A DNA stretch of 64,000 bases from Diphasiastrum complanatum. Taxonomy: Eukaryota > Streptophyta > Lycopodiopsida > Lycopodiales > Lycopodiaceae. Shown in pieces: positions 48,102-60,901 of the stretch. Under the pieces are notes generated by a model, which ran no database searches, was not told the DNA's origin, and was given only the letters and a program-made list of their open reading frames with translations. The stretch spans positions 21,276,637-21,340,636 of the forward strand of contig CM055102.1 in assembly GCA_029204225.1 (NCBI GenBank). The letters run 5' to 3'. Position numbers and translations under genes: made by a program. The stretch's first letter is position 1. Every line of letters begins with the position of its first letter.

Positions 48102-48826
48102 ATGTTGATTATCTTCAATAACAATAGGTGATAGATCCTAAGGTTGCTTGATCTCGGCCCCTTCAAGATAGGACTTTTCTTCTTCATGAAAAACTACATC
48201 GCTACTATCAATTACTTTAGAGGTAGAGAGCATGTAGATTCGATAGGCTTTCTTGTTGGATGAATATCCAACCATTACTCCTTTGCTTGCACAAGGATCA
48301 TCCTTCTTTCTCGTTTCCAAGGGAATATGGACAAAGCATATGCATCCAAATACTCTAAGGTGTTCAACCTTAGGTTTCTTCAAATAGAGTGCTTCATATG
48401 GTGACTTTCCTCCAAGTGCAACATGAGGGAGTCTTGCAAAGATAGTTTGAACAATTGATAGCCTCACCCCAAAAGTCTTTTGGCAAAGATGCCTCAATTT
48501 TGATGGTTTTGGCACATTCACACAGTGTTCTATTCCTTCTTTCAGCCACCCCATTTTGAGATGGTGTATATGCACAAGAAAACTCCCTTTTAATGCCTTC
48601 AAGCTCACAATAATCATGAAATTTATTGGAAGTGTACTCACCACCTCATCACTTCTAAGAATCTTGATTTTGTAAGAAAATTGCTTTTCAACTAGAGCTT
48701 TGAACTTTAGGAAATAGTCAAACACCATAGATTTTGAAGCTAGAAGATATACCCAAGTAAATCTAGTGAAATCATCAATGAAAGTTATAAAGCAAGTAGC
48801 ACCACCCTTGCTCTTTGAAGATGAGA
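48102..48826 (-). pseudogene. Integrase remainder of copia element 2
   Basis: The minus strand reads KGGATCFITFIDDFTRFTW, then the open frame 48728-48138: VFDYFLKFKALVEKQF, ILRSDEVVST (the region of the second catalytic Asp, followed by a shift), GKSPYEALYLKKPKVEHLRV and FGCICFVHIPLETRKKDD. The last part is the GKR-like tail (GVMVGYSSNKKAYRIY). The N-terminal zinc domain and first catalytic Asp are cut off by the junction. Confidence 0.88.
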
Positions 48827-49320
48827 AGTGCTGCAGAGAAGGTGGTCACTTTCGAGGAAGAAGATGAAGAAATCACGAAGATGAAATTGTCTAGTGCTGT
48901 TATTGATGAACCAACCTCCAATTCAAAGACAAAAGAATATGACATCGCAACTGATATCGGATCTCTTCGACCAAACATTACTTTTGAACAGCTGTTGGCA
49001 GATAACACTTATTACAGAAAGCAGCTGAAAGGCCTTTTTGTGCCTAAGAAGAAAAAGAAATTTTCTCTGCTAGATACTAGTGTTTTGTCCATTGATTTAG
49101 GTGATCTTGGTGCACCTAAAATTGATGTTACTATTGCAGGATGCCTGATCCGAAAAGTGCCAATTGACTTTGGTTCCAGTGTGAATATAATAACAGAAGA
49201 CACAGCTCATGCTCTGGGCCTGACTGACATTCAACCAACACAACGAAACATCAAGTTAGCTTATTTGACATGACGAAAACTTGTTGGTGAGCTGAAGGAT
49301 GTCACTGTCTACATTTAAGC
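48827..49320 (+). pseudogene. Protease region of element G2
   Basis: The open frame 48815-49273 has an acidic, Lys-rich lead (FEEEDEEITKMK), a linker with DIGSLRPNITFEQLLADN, and then protease: IDVTIAGCLIRKVPIDFGSS, with the active IDFGSSVNIIT (Asp-Phe-Gly where Asp-Gly-Gly or Asp-Thr-Gly is usual) and DTAHALGL. It stops after KLAYLT. The first codons may belong to the junction with copia element 2. The second half of the protease and the first part of RT are largely missing. Confidence 0.8.
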
Positions 49321-49359
49321 CAAGCCATTCACCATGAATTTCATTGTTATCAAACCACT

Positions 49360-49975
49360 CGATTTTTGGACTGGCAAAATACGAATATGCCAGGATTTTT
49401 GAAAACTCAATGCTGCCACCAGGAAGGACCATCATCCTTTGCCTTTTACTGATTCCATCATAGATCAGGTTGCTGGTCAAGAGCGTTACAGTTTCTGTGA
49501 TGGCTTTTCTGGATATAATCAGGTGGGAATGCAAAAGGAGGATCGCTCAAAGACCACATTCACGATGGATTGGGGCACTTATGCCTACAACAAAATGCCC
49601 TTTGGTCTTTGTAATGCTCCAGCGACTTTTCAGCAAATCATGATGTTAATTTTCGCTACCTTCTTGAGAACTTTTCTCGAGATATTTATTGATGATTTTT
49701 GTGTGTACAGTGATATAAAGACACACCTGCAAAAGCTGAAATTAACATTGCAACGGTGTCTAGATACTTGTTTATCTCTTCATCCAGAGAAATGTTTTTT
49801 TGGTATGAAAAAAAGAATATTGCTCGGATATAGAATATCTAACAGAGGAATAGAAGTCGACAAAGATAAAGTTGAGCTTATAAAGAGCCTCCTGATACCA
49901 ACCAATTTGTGTGAACTAAGAGCTTTCTTAGGACATGTTGGCTATCATAGGAGATTTATTCTCGTGGGCCAGCAA
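49360..49975 (+). pseudogene. Reverse transcriptase of element G2, N-terminally truncated
   Basis: Begins near TGKIRICQDF, passes one stop, then KLNAATRKDHHPLPF. The open frame 49439-49978 has FCDGFSGYNQVGM, KTTFTMDWGTYAYNKMPFGL, CNAPATFQQIM and the catalytic FIDDFCVYS (xxDD kept). It goes on to HPEKCFFGMKKRILLGY and LRAFLGHVGYHRRF. The fingers region before TGKIR is deleted, so RT cannot work. Confidence 0.9.
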
Positions 49976-50820
49976 TGAAAAGGATGCTGGCCGATGAATT
50001 GCCTCTCTTTCTCGCTGAGCATGATCATTATAGAGCAAGATCTTCTATGTTCACTTTATTACCACGAAGGTCTTTCAAGCATGTCCCGACTGCACCACAA
50101 AATATCATAGCAATTAATCTAGTGAGTTCCCCCTACACCACACATGCTTCTATTGCTGCCTCTCTTACACATCTACTGAAGAAACAAGTGGAATACTTGT
50201 GGACGAATGAACAGCAGAGAGCATTTGAAGATCTTAAGCAAAGGTTGATCAATGCTCCTATTCTGAGACCACCCAACTGGGCTATTTTATTTCACAGTTA
50301 TGTAGATGTTTCTGCATTTGCTATTGGCGTCTGTCTAAGCCAGAAGGATGACCAGAAGAAGGATAATCCCATCTACTATGCGAGTCGACAGCTCAGTGCA
50401 TCAGAGAAAAATTATTCGACTACAGAAAGGGAAGCACTTGGCATGATTTTCATTGTTAAGAAATTTTGGCATTATTTGTTGGGATATACATTTATTTTTC
50501 ATGTGGATCATTATGCTCTTAAGTATCTTATAAATAAACTAGATCTATCAGGACGAATTGTTCGATGGGTTCTACTTCTGCAAGAATTCACTTATCAAGT
50601 AGAGCTTTGTCAAGGAAAGTATCATACAAATGCTGATTATCTATTGCGACTCAGCACTGGAAAAATTGAAGATCCTATCAATGATGATTTTCCAGACGAA
50701 CATTTATTCGAGATTTCATCTACAAATTCGTTATATTCTGATATCATTACTTATCTCAAGGATCAGATATATCCGGATGGTATAATTTGGAGCAAAAGAC
50801 AGTTTTTCAATATAAGGTAG
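49975..50820 (+). pseudogene. RNase H of element G2
   Basis: An open frame of 281 codons. After a connection (EYLWTNEQQRAFEDLKQRL) it reads FHSYVDVSAFAIGVCLSQKD, NPIYYASRQLSASEKNYSTT, EREALGMIFIVKKFWHYLLG, FIFHVDHYALKYLINK and VELCQGKYHTNADYLLRLS. The catalytic acidic residues appear kept (VDVSA, TTERE, HVDH). DYLLRL stands where ADALSRL is usual. Ends in a stop at 50820 before integrase. Confidence 0.9.
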
Positions 50821-50869
50821 CACCTTATACAATTATTAACAATGTCTGTACAAGCCTGGTGCAAATCAT

Positions 50870-51973
50870 CAGCTTCGAAGATGTCTCGAATCCGAAGACA
50901 TTAAAAAGGTCATTAAAGTCTTACACTCAGAAGATGCTGGTGGACATTTTGCTTTGAAGAACACAGTTAATAAGATATTGACTGCCAAGTATTGGTGGCC
51001 AACAATGTTCAAGGATGTATCAAACTTTATTCGTTCATGTGATCCATGCCAAAGATCTGGTAAGCCTACAAAATCAATGAATTGGCCGTTGACACCAATC
51101 CTTCCTCTTGCACCATTCGAGAAATGGGGGATTGACTTTGTCGGTCCAATTAAACTTGTTACCCGACATACGAAATGTCGATATATTCTAGTTGCAACAG
51201 ATTATGCTACAAAGAACATGGAAGCAGAGGCGACAAAAAGAAATGATGCAAAAACTATCGCGACGTTCTTATTCAAAAGTATTATCACCATATATGGTTG
51301 TCCACTCGAACTAGTAAGTGACCGAGGTAACACATTTTTTAAATGACACTATACGGTTGCTGACAACTTATTTCCTCATCAAACATAGAAAAACTACACC
51401 GTATAATCCAAAAGCAAACGGGTTGACAGAAAGAGCTAATGGAATTCTATGTAAGATCCTGACTAAAATTACTATTGCACACGCAACGATTGGGATCAGA
51501 AACTACCATCAGTGCTTTGGGCTTATCGTAATACAAAGAAAATCACAACGAAACAGACACCATATTTTTTGACATATGGTATGCATCCTATTCTGTCAAT
51601 TGAATTTGAGGTCAACACTTTTCATATCCAAGCTCAACGAACAAATGCAGAATGTATAAACGAAAGGTTGACTAATATTGAAGAACTAACTGAAGCTCGT
51701 GAGTCTTCACAAAAATTAACGAAGGAAATCCAGGAACAAAGAAAGAAGAAATATGACAGTCATATAAAAAAATGTGATCTTAAAGCTGATGATTATGCGC
51801 TGATATATGATAGTCGCCATCAAAAGTTCCCAGGAAAACTCCATATGCGATGGCTTGGACCTTTTAAAGTCATAGAGGTGTTTGACAATGGTTCTGTGCA
51901 ACTTCAATCACTTGAAGGGGAACTGTTACCTACACGTATTAGCGGGTCCAGACTAAAAAAATACTACCTTTGA
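50870..51973 (+). pseudogene. Integrase of element G2
   Basis: The zinc domain starts near 50910 (HSEDAGGHFALK in the raw frame), then AKYWWPTMFKDVSNFIRSCD with CDPCQRSGKP. Core residues: GIDFVGPIK, LVSDRGNTF and, after a shift near 51330, PKANGLTERANGIL, so the D-D-E triad is present. After a second shift near 51500 the open frame 51512-51973 has LWAYRNTKKITTKQTPYFLT and the tail (DLKADDYALIY, MRWLGPFKVIEVFDNGSVQL) ending LKKYYL. Two frameshifts inactivate it. Confidence 0.9.
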
Positions 51974-52092
51974 CCAGAATTTTTATTTATTTATTTTTAT
52001 TCTTATTATTTTCTGGTATTTTTCTGGAATCAATCGCGAATTTTTCTCTATCTTTTCTGATAATGTTCGTGACTTTTTTTTTTTCTTTTCTT

Positions 52093-52469
52093 TTCTAGAA
52101 AATTTTCTAGAAATTTTTGTGAACTTTTCTACCACTGTTCAACATTTGTTCAAACTGTTTCGTGAATTTTTTGAGAATTTTTCTTGTCTTCTCTGAAATC
52201 ATTTAAGTTATTTTTCAAAGTATTTTCGAGAACTTTTTGAGAAACTTTCGCGACACTCAACTGCAAACTGAAATTGGTCATTTTTTTTTTCTTTCGCGAA
52301 ATTTTCTAGAAACTTTCTAGTATTTTTTTCCTTCTCCAGTTTTTTGAGAAATTTTCTGGGATGACGCTTAACATTTTCGAGAATTTTTCGTGAAGTTCTG
52401 TATCATTTCTAGAATCTCTCAAGAATGTTTCGCGAAACATTCTAAGAACTTTCTAGTATTTTTCGAGAA
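52093..52469 (+). promoter_or_regulatory. Cluster of eleven TTCnnGAA palindromes (heat-shock-element-like)
   Basis: Perfect TTCnnGAA sites start at 52093, 52105, 52159, 52225, 52293, 52304, 52376, 52387, 52407, 52429 and 52462. Central dinucleotides are TA, GC, GA or GT. Near-matches lie between them. Head-to-head GAA/TTC pentamers are the building block of plant heat shock elements. The cluster sits between integrase and the extra ORF of element G2. It could drive the extra ORF, or be a degenerate tandem repeat with no regulatory role. Confidence 0.6.
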
Positions 52470-52908
52470 TCTCTCAACCTACCTTTTCGAAAATCTTTCA
52501 AGAATCTATCTACCTACTTTTTACATCCCTCTATTAAAGATGATGGCCACGTGATTCTCATTATTTACACGTGTATACGCTCACATATTAAAACCGATAC
52601 TGTTTCTCCTTAATTTATTTGTTTTCTTTTCAAAAACGGTCTTCCATCATTAAAGATCGATATGCCAAATCATAGTTTCAAACACTGACCCATGCACGTA
52701 CTCCATAAATGGAAGTGACAGATGTCAATTCACCATGCCACGTCATCATCCCTTCCACACCGCTACTGCATATCAAAATTATTTTTCATTTTTCTTCCTT
52801 ACACTTTCTGCCTGCGATTTCATGCTTTCCTGCGCACATTCTCTTTGTGATCAAAGCATTCATTTGCAACCTATTGCGATCTACGAGCTTTCGTGAAAAA
52901 TTTGAACA
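52470..52908 (+). other. Spacer between motif cluster and extra ORF of G2
   Basis: AT-rich; no gene. An 87-codon frame (52709-52972) overlaps the extra ORF start and has no known domain. Confidence 0.5.
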
Positions 52909-55260
52909 ATGGCTTCTGGATCCAGTTCAAGCTCTAACATCATCTGGAAAACACGCGCAGGAATCCGTCTGACATTCATCCAGTCCTTTTTGGATCGATG
53001 CAGGTTGGATAATTTAAAAGTGAACACTCCATCATCCTCTCCAAAGTCAGTTCGGACTTTGTCAACTCCATTCATTCCATTTCGGATGTGGATTTCAAAG
53101 TCCATGTGCGAGGCAAATTCTTCACTATCTCTGAAGACTTGTTCTGCACAGCCCTTGGATTACCGATGGATGGGAAGATGATTTCAACAAATAAGGATTC
53201 GGTGAATGAAGCTGCCCACTTCCTTAACAATTGCTTCATACCCATGAAGGGGTACAAGATCTCTATGATTCGTGATACCACATTTAAGATGTTTTGTAAA
53301 TATGCGAACCAAGTACTCTTTTTGACGGATTGATGCGACGATTTCAGTGCAAAATTTTGGTTACATCTTAGATGCACTTGCGGGTAATCCAGTTTGTTTC
53401 GGCACTATTACATATAAATCATTTTTGCGCTGGATCAAGCACCAAAAATTTTCTAGAGTTGGAAGCACATGTATCTCGGCTATGCGCCCATTTTGACATT
53501 TTGACCGAGCAAGAGAAAACATTGCTGACGGGAAGGATGTTGGCTACCAAGCCAATTGATCTTTCCGGCCTTGTTACTAAAATTGCACCAGCCATCGAAG
53601 TAGCAGCTACCACTGCTATGGACATTGATGCTGCACCATCCCAGTCGGAACCAGTTCCAGTTGTGGCGATGGAGATTGATGGAGCTACTGCTGCTGCTGC
53701 TGCTGATTCTTCATAGCACGCATCTGCTTCCACATCTCAGAAGCAACCGACTGCCTCCTCCTCTGACGATGACACAACTCGGTTTGATACATTAGACAAA
53801 AGACAAACAACTGCTGAAGGTGACACTGGGGCACTTGTGACAGATGAAGAACAGCCAGATGACCAGCCCTAGTGGTTTCGCACTATGACTGAGAAAGCCA
53901 AAAACCTAGTGGTTGAAGTGTATGAGTTGGACAAGTACCACTAGCAACTTACGATGGAATTTTTCAACTCAGAAAAAAGATGCCAAGAGGATCTCAAGGC
54001 GTCTTTCGAGAAGATTGATTCGCTCAAATCAGACAATACAAAGCTGATTGAACGAAATCGTTCTCTCGACACACAACTTCAAACCTTAATAAAGGAAGCT
54101 GATTCTTTAAAATAGATCAATAAGATGATTGAGGCCAAGTCTGATAATTATCAGACTCAAAATGATTCTTTAAAGCAGCAACTGACAACTGCAAATCAAC
54201 ATAATGTCGCGCTCCAGAAACATTTCTAGGAGGAGCGAATGAGAAGACTGAAGGCATAAGCTGCTCTCTCTGTATGCACCAATGCAGGGTCCATTACAGT
54301 CGACCTCATGAAGCTAAACCAGCTCCAAAATCATATGCTCGACAATTTTCGAGTTGAGTTCCTGCAACCACTTGAGGACTCGAAGGCTCTTGTCGAGGAA
54401 GAATTGGCGGAACTAAGGGAGTTTTTGAGTGAAGCTACCCCATCTTGTGGTGGACCAAATGCACACGACGAGTACCTTCAGACCTTACTCAGAATTGATG
54501 ACCTTACACAGTAAATTCCATCTGTGCCTGAAGACTTTCTCTAGTTATGGGCCCAGCTTTCTATCAAGCAGAAAGGATGTCTCTACTGGGGCATAATCCA
54601 GGGTAAGTTTAAAGTCCTACCTTTCGGGTCAGCAGAGTTATACATAGGCTCTTTGGCTATGTACGCTCTCGAATACATTTGCATCAAAGAACTTCATTTT
54701 TTGCAAAACGAAGACAATAAGCGACATTTTTGGAAGCGAAAGTCGCAGTTTCAAATATACAAACCCAAAGTTGTTGCAGGTTTAGGCGCATTCAACGACG
54801 CAGGGTTGTTGATCAATATTAATATGGCGTATCCAGAATTATTCAATCTATATGTGGATTGGGAGCGAAACCTTGCAGAATATTTTGCGGAGATTCGACA
54901 TAATCTGCAGGATAGAAGAAAGTCATTCAGATATAAGCAATTTTGTACATATTCATTTTGGCAGTTTGGTACCTTTGTGGCAAAGACATTATTTTTTGTT
55001 CAGAATCTTTATGTTAAAGCAATTTTATTAGATTCTCAGCTCCATACTATGAAGAAATCACTCTACGAAGTGATTCAGACGAAGATACAAAGTTGACTCA
55101 GGAGTTGTTCAATGGAACATTACTCCCTGTTAAACTAGAAGAATTCGGCAACCTCCCAGTTGGCCGATATACAAAATCCAAAGAAGATTTGTTGTTGATC
55201 GAAGCTCAACAGAACTTGCAGCTAGTTCAGAAACTATATGAAGAATTGAATAATTCATAA
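52909..55260 (+). pseudogene. Post-pol extra ORF of element G2, coiled coil
   Basis: Starts at ATG 52909 with a Ser-rich N-terminus (MASGSSSSS). After a shift it reads FKVHVRGKFFTISEDLFCTA (frame from 53088), followed by NEAAHFLNNCFIPMKGYK. A frame at 53372-53716 has LEAHVSRLCAHFDILTEQEK and an Ala-rich low-complexity part. Around 53880-54240 a coiled coil reads with several stops (MTEKAKNLVVEVYELDKYH, FEKIDSLKSDNTKLIERNRS). Frames 54308-54514 and 54653-55096 give the C-terminal part (GSLAMYALEYICIKELHF, GLGAFNDAGLLININMAYPE, LYVDWERNLAEYF). No function recognised; no signal peptide or clear membrane helix. Layout parallels the extra ORF of element A, though I see no sequence match between them. 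Confidence 0.65.
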
Positions 55261-55419
55261 ATATTATTCATGTCTTTGTCATGCTGATGCCTATATGTGA
55301 TACTGAAGCTAGATCTTTGCAGTTTGAAGATGTTTTGAAGTTTGATTCCAGTTTTCATCAAACAATTTCAACTCAAAATCAACCTACTCAACGCAACAAC
55401 AAGACACATATTCTCTGAA

Positions 55420-55435
55420 GAAATATCTAAGGAGG
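55420..55435 (+). other. Polypurine tract of element G2
   Basis: AAATATCTAAGGAGG directly precedes the TGTGTTTG start of the 3' LTR. Confidence 0.5.
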
Positions 55436-56219
55436 TGTGTTTGTTCGCCCCGTAGAACATATATTGATCTCACACTTCAGTCTCGATCATCGAGAGAGAA
55501 GAGTTTAGGCTTATGTAAGAGATTGAAGAAGTGAATAGAGTTCTATGAGTTATTCTCCCTTATCTCTGTTCTCCGCACTGCTGAGTGTGAGTGATCTTGG
55601 GTCTGCTAACAATCTCGAACGCATTTCATGAATTACTCTCTGATCAGACAGACGCTCTAGTGCATTACAGTCATTTGCTGTGTTTTCGTAAAGCATGCTC
55701 TAAAGAACTGACTTAAAATCATCTTATTCGTCGGTCGTGAATACTTTCTTTTCGACACTCAAATAATGTCTATCTTTGTGCAGTCTAGCACGATCATTGA
55801 ATTGTTGTATGTATACAAATGAGATGATAGTTCCTGTCTAAAGAATTGAGTCTCTAATTTGTTTTCCTGATTGGCATTGACATAGGTTTCTAACGTGCTC
55901 TAAAACCATTCGTGCTCTTTAACCATTAAGTTGGCCTTTAGTTGTTGGGGACTATTGTCTAGGAACGCATAGTTCGCGAACTCGATTTATTAATTGTTTG
56001 TGCAGTCACGAATACATCGAACAATTTCCGATTCTCTGTTGACACCTTAGTCAGCCAGAGTGTAGTCTGCTGTACTACTCTGATAACATTTCATTTGTAG
56101 AACGCGCTTCCTTCAATTCGATAGAGGCTAGATTGTTGTTCTGAATTCATTAACATTACCCATTCCAAATATAAGTAATACTGGTTACTTTTTAATGTCT
56201 GTCGACAACCAGAATAACA
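55436..56219 (+). repeat. 3' LTR of element G2
   Basis: Starts TGTGTTTGTTCGCC and ends CCAGAATAACA (TG...CA). Its last 495 bases match 45277-45776 almost exactly, so both came from one element or one recent family. Confidence 0.85.
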
Positions 56220-56334
56220 TTCGAAACCACCTGCCATAATTACGCCAAAAATATAACTTTCTAACGTTGTCCTCTGTGGGAACGATACTTTTCACTATAA
56301 AATCTATATTAACCTGTTGGTATAGCACGACAAG

Positions 56335-57175
56335 ATGCATGATGCACAGTTGTTTGTTTCAGAGCTGGTATATGATTCATGGTACACAGACTTATTTAAT
56401 TTCTTAACTACAGGGACTTTCCCTGGGCACTTCAAAAAGTCCCAATGTTGCCAGCTGATTTGGCGAGCACGCACTTTCCAAGTCATTGAGGGTCAACTGT
56501 ACAGACATGGCCACAACCAAGTGTCGCGACGATGTGTGCAATCGAAGGATGTGCGGACTATAATTGATGAAGCACATTCAGGGACTGTTGGAGGACACTT
56601 TGCCACCGAAATCACAATACGAAAAATTTTACAAGCAAGCTTTTGGTGGCCAAGGCTTTGGAGAGACACTACGACATTCTGTCATAGTTGCGATGCTTGT
56701 CAGCGGCAAGGGTGGCCCGTGCCAACGATGGATTACCCATTAGTTCCCTTGCAACCAATAGAGTCGTTTCAGAGGTGGGGATTGGACTTTATTGGAAAAA
56801 TTAACCTACAATCTGGTCACAAATATATTGTCATGGCAACCGATTACGCTACGAAGTGGGCAGAAGCAAAGGCATTGCAAAATAATACTGCAAATCCACC
56901 ACCAAGTTTATATTTAATATTATTCTCACGAGATTTGGGTGTCCTCTGGAAATTGTATTCGTTAGAGGACCGCATTTTGTGAATGATACATTGAAAGAAA
57001 AGATGTGTCTATTTTAGATTATTCACAAGATGTCTACTCCATATTATCCAAGAGGTAATGGCTAGGCCGAAGCCACTAACAAAACCCTTAAGGCTATACT
57101 AGCAAAGCAGGTATTGGAAAAGGGGGGATTGTGGCATGACTTTTTGTAGTCGACGTTATCGGCTTATCGGACAAC
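56335..57175 (+). pseudogene. Ty3 integrase fragment, third lineage
   Basis: The open frame 56335-56982 has FNFLTTGTFPGHFKKSQC, a zinc domain (VIEGQLYRHGHNQVSRRC, EAHSGTVGGHFATEITIRKI, CHSCDACQRQG) and a core start (RWGLDFIGKINLQSGHKYIV, TDYATKWAEAKALQ). After a shift near 56905 come GCPLEIVF and a stop-ridden HFVNDTL stretch, then PYYPRGNG. The second catalytic Asp context (SDxG) is changed. Distinct from the integrases of element A and G2. It begins about 115 bp after the G2 LTR and lacks upstream pol. Confidence 0.85.
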
Positions 57176-57179
57176 ATAT

Positions 57180-58450
<1,271 letters not shown>

Positions 58451-58455
58451 CAGAT

Positions 58456-58513
58456 GTGGTATCAGAGCTGATAATTTACATTTCTTGCATCCCACAAAGA
58501 TGGTATCAGAGCC
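58456..58513 (+). other. Two primer-binding-type sites, copia element 3
   Basis: TGGTATCAGAGC occurs at 58456-58467 and TGGTATCAGAGCC at 58501-58513, 45 bases apart. Either could be the minus-strand primer site; a short duplication of the LTR/primer junction is likely. Confidence 0.7.
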
Positions 58514-58631
58514 ACTAGTTTATTGGATTACTAGAGTCTAGGACTTATATTAGAACTTAATACATTCTAGTTCTATAGAGCTGGTTCATTCAGTTTGTGT
58601 TTTATCTCTGCTATTCGATTACAATGGAAGG

Positions 58632-59395
58632 TTGATTCGCTTGATCAACAAATTCAACGGAGATGACTTCCACATGTGGAAGTTTATGATGAGAATAATC
58701 TTGATCGAGAAGGAGCTTCGGGGATATGTAAAGGGTTCAATAGCCAAACCGGCAGAACCTGAACTGCTTCCAGCATGGGAAGCAAAGGATGGCAAAGCAC
58801 TTGCCATTGTATCCCTGAATTTGAAGGACACTCAGATTGCTCATGTATCAAACAACACCACTTCCAAAGAAGTGTGGGACATCCTTACAAGTATTTATGA
58901 CACTTTAGATGTATCGACTCGTCTCTTCTTGAGAAAGAAGGTCCTCACACTCAAAATAAGCGAAGGCACCTCAGTCAGTGATCTGCCATAGGTTCCCCTA
59001 TATCGGAGAAGACTCAACAATGTCTCTTCTCGCCAGTCTTTCATCCTCTTATGATAACTTAGTATTGTTTTTTAGCAATACCCCTACGTTGTCTCTCCAG
59101 AAGTTGATAGCAAGTCTATTGTAGGAAAAAGTTAGGAGAAAAAGCTTATCAACAACGAGTACCAAGTCAATAACATTGTACTCTAATAAGCATCAATCCA
59201 AGAAGAAGAACTTCAAGGACAAGAAGACAAAGGAAGAGCAGCTAGATTCAACACAACAATCATAGCAGCAGCACAGTTGTCAACAACAATCATCCAAGAC
59301 CAAACTCTTTTGTAGATATTTCAAAAGATCAGACCACGACATTAAGGATTGTCACGTCCTCAAGCACAATGAAGCGAGGAGGAAGATGCAGCAGC
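58632..59395 (+). pseudogene. gag of copia element 3
   Basis: The open frame 58632-58991 reads INKFNGDDFHMWKFMMRIIL, the usual copia gag start, then VSLNLKDTQIAHVSNNTTSK and DTLDVSTRLFLRKKVL. After a stop and shift it continues as LLASLSSSYDNLVLFF and a Lys/Gln-rich linker. The zinc knuckle reads CRYFKRSDHDIKDC, with the second Cys changed to Phe. Related to gag of copia element 1. Confidence 0.88.
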
Positions 59396-60545
59396 ACCAA
59401 GACGGAGGTTCCGACTCTGTTAAAAATTTCCAAGAGGATGACAAGTCGCTGATGGTACAAGACCAACCAAGTAGACATGCCTATCAATGTTATCTTGATT
59501 TAGGTGGTTCACAACACATGACACCATGTAAAAACCTGTTTTCTACTCGCACAACAACAGATGCATTTTCTTCAGCAACTCAAGTCACACAAAGTCGAAA
59601 GCCAAGGCATTGTCCGACTCCAGTTCCCTGACGGCATCACTAGACAGTTAGATGGTGTACTTTACGTATCCAAGTTAAGAAAGAACTTATTATCAATTAG
59701 CAAGATCACTGATCAAGGCTATAGAGCTTTGTTTACTACTAGTCGATGTACTATTATTGATGGGAATTCCAATGAAATCCTCTTTGCACACAGAGAAGAA
59801 AATTTATACATTTTGAGTCATGATTATGCACTTTCTGTGAGTAGTACAGATGCTCATGTTTGGAATCAAAGACTAGGTAATTTAGACATGCATTCAATCT
59901 TGTACATGCATCATAACAAAATGGTCAAAAATTTGAATATCAATGTTGTTTCTACAGTTAATCAGACTATCTGTGAAAATTGTTTACTAGGGAAACAAGC
60001 TAGAACTAAATTTCTAAGAGGACAGGCCAAGAGAGCGAAGTCCATTCTGTCACTGATTCACAGTGACCTATGTGGTCCTATGAGCGTACCTTCCTTGGGT
60101 CAAGCTCTATATTTTATTACATTCATTGATGACTATTCCCGATTTACCAAAGTCATGTTCATAAAGAACAAGTCAGAAGTGTTCAATTGCTTCAGAGAAT
60201 TCAAGCAATATGCTGAGAATCAGACTGGTAAGAGAATCAAGGCCCTACGGTCTGATTCAGGTGGAGAGTACTTATCAAATGAAATGGCGGACTACCTTTC
60301 ATCATGTGGCGTGGACGATCAGTTCACAACCAGCTACACTCCACAGCAGAATGGCGTAGCTGAGCAAAAGAACTGCACACTACTAGAAGCTGCATGATCC
60401 ACGACTGTCAACGCTCAATTACCCCAGAACTTTTGGGCAGAAGCAATTTCTACAGCCTGCTATCTGCAAAATTATTCCAGCACTAAGGCAGTTGATTCCA
60501 AAACATCATTTGAAGCCTACTATGGCTACAAACCAAGTCTGAAAC
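59396..60545 (+). pseudogene. Protease and integrase of copia element 3
   Basis: The protease start is CYLDLGGSQHMTPC, where DSGA is DLGG. After a shift near 59580 the open frame 59561-60397 covers the rest of protease (LDGVLYVSKLRKNLLSISKI), the gag-pre-integrase zinc domain (HVWNQRLGNLDMHSI, CENCLLGKQ) and the integrase core with all three catalytic contexts: IHSDLCGPM, LRSDSGGEY and QQNGVAEQKN. A stop follows, then NFWAEAISTACYLQNYSSTK. The sequence breaks off at about 60550 in PSLKHL, before RT. Confidence 0.9.
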
Positions 60546-60584
60546 ACCTATGTGTACCCAATTCATGGAATTCTTGGCTCGTTG

Positions 60585-60735
60585 GGATAGATCATTTCAA
60601 AGGAGGGGTTATCGATTGATCCTGCAAAAATTGAAGTAGTAAAGAATATGTATTTCCTGAAGTCAGCAAAAGAAATGCAAATGTTCTTAGGGATGACGGG
60701 ATATCATCGAAGATACATACATGCATATTATGATA
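60585..60735 (+). pseudogene. Scrap of Ty3 RT end
   Basis: Reads SIDPAKIEVVKN, then SAKEMQMFLGMTGYHRRYIH, the conserved region after the palm of Ty3 RTs. It follows the broken copia integrase, so the junction is a mosaic. Confidence 0.75.
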
Positions 60736-60901
60736 TCTGGACCTTTGGCAACAATACTTTCCATTGAGAACACCTAAACATTAACAAAATAAAAGGTTCC
60801 AAAAAAACTTCAATCTCACCAAAAGTAATGCTTCTTAACAAAAAGGATTATTCACTTAGAAGCAACCATGTGTAGTGGAAGAGATCAAGTATAGTGCTTG
60901 T

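Larger units (their letters stand above)
45777..48826 (-). mobile_element. Copia element 2, 5'-truncated, minus strand
   Basis: Reads leftward: integrase core onward, RT, RNase H, polypurine tract (AGGAGGAG) and one LTR at 46389-45777. Gag, protease, the integrase start and the 5' LTR are missing; the break near 48826 joins Ty3 protease-side sequence. Its LTR end abuts exactly the LTR end of element G2. Confidence 0.85.
48827..56219 (+). mobile_element. Ty3/gypsy element G2, body and 3' LTR
   Basis: Order: protease, RT, RNase H, integrase, spacer with TTCnnGAA cluster, coiled-coil extra ORF, polypurine tract, 3' LTR. With the LTR fragment at 45277-45776 it brackets copia element 2. Gag is missing. 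Broken by stops and shifts, so inactive. Confidence 0.85.

Noticed and set aside
52709-52972. 87-codon open frame upstream of the G2 extra ORF
   Set aside because: Hydrophobic and tempting as a signal sequence, but it ends in another frame, overlaps the extra ORF start and has no support.
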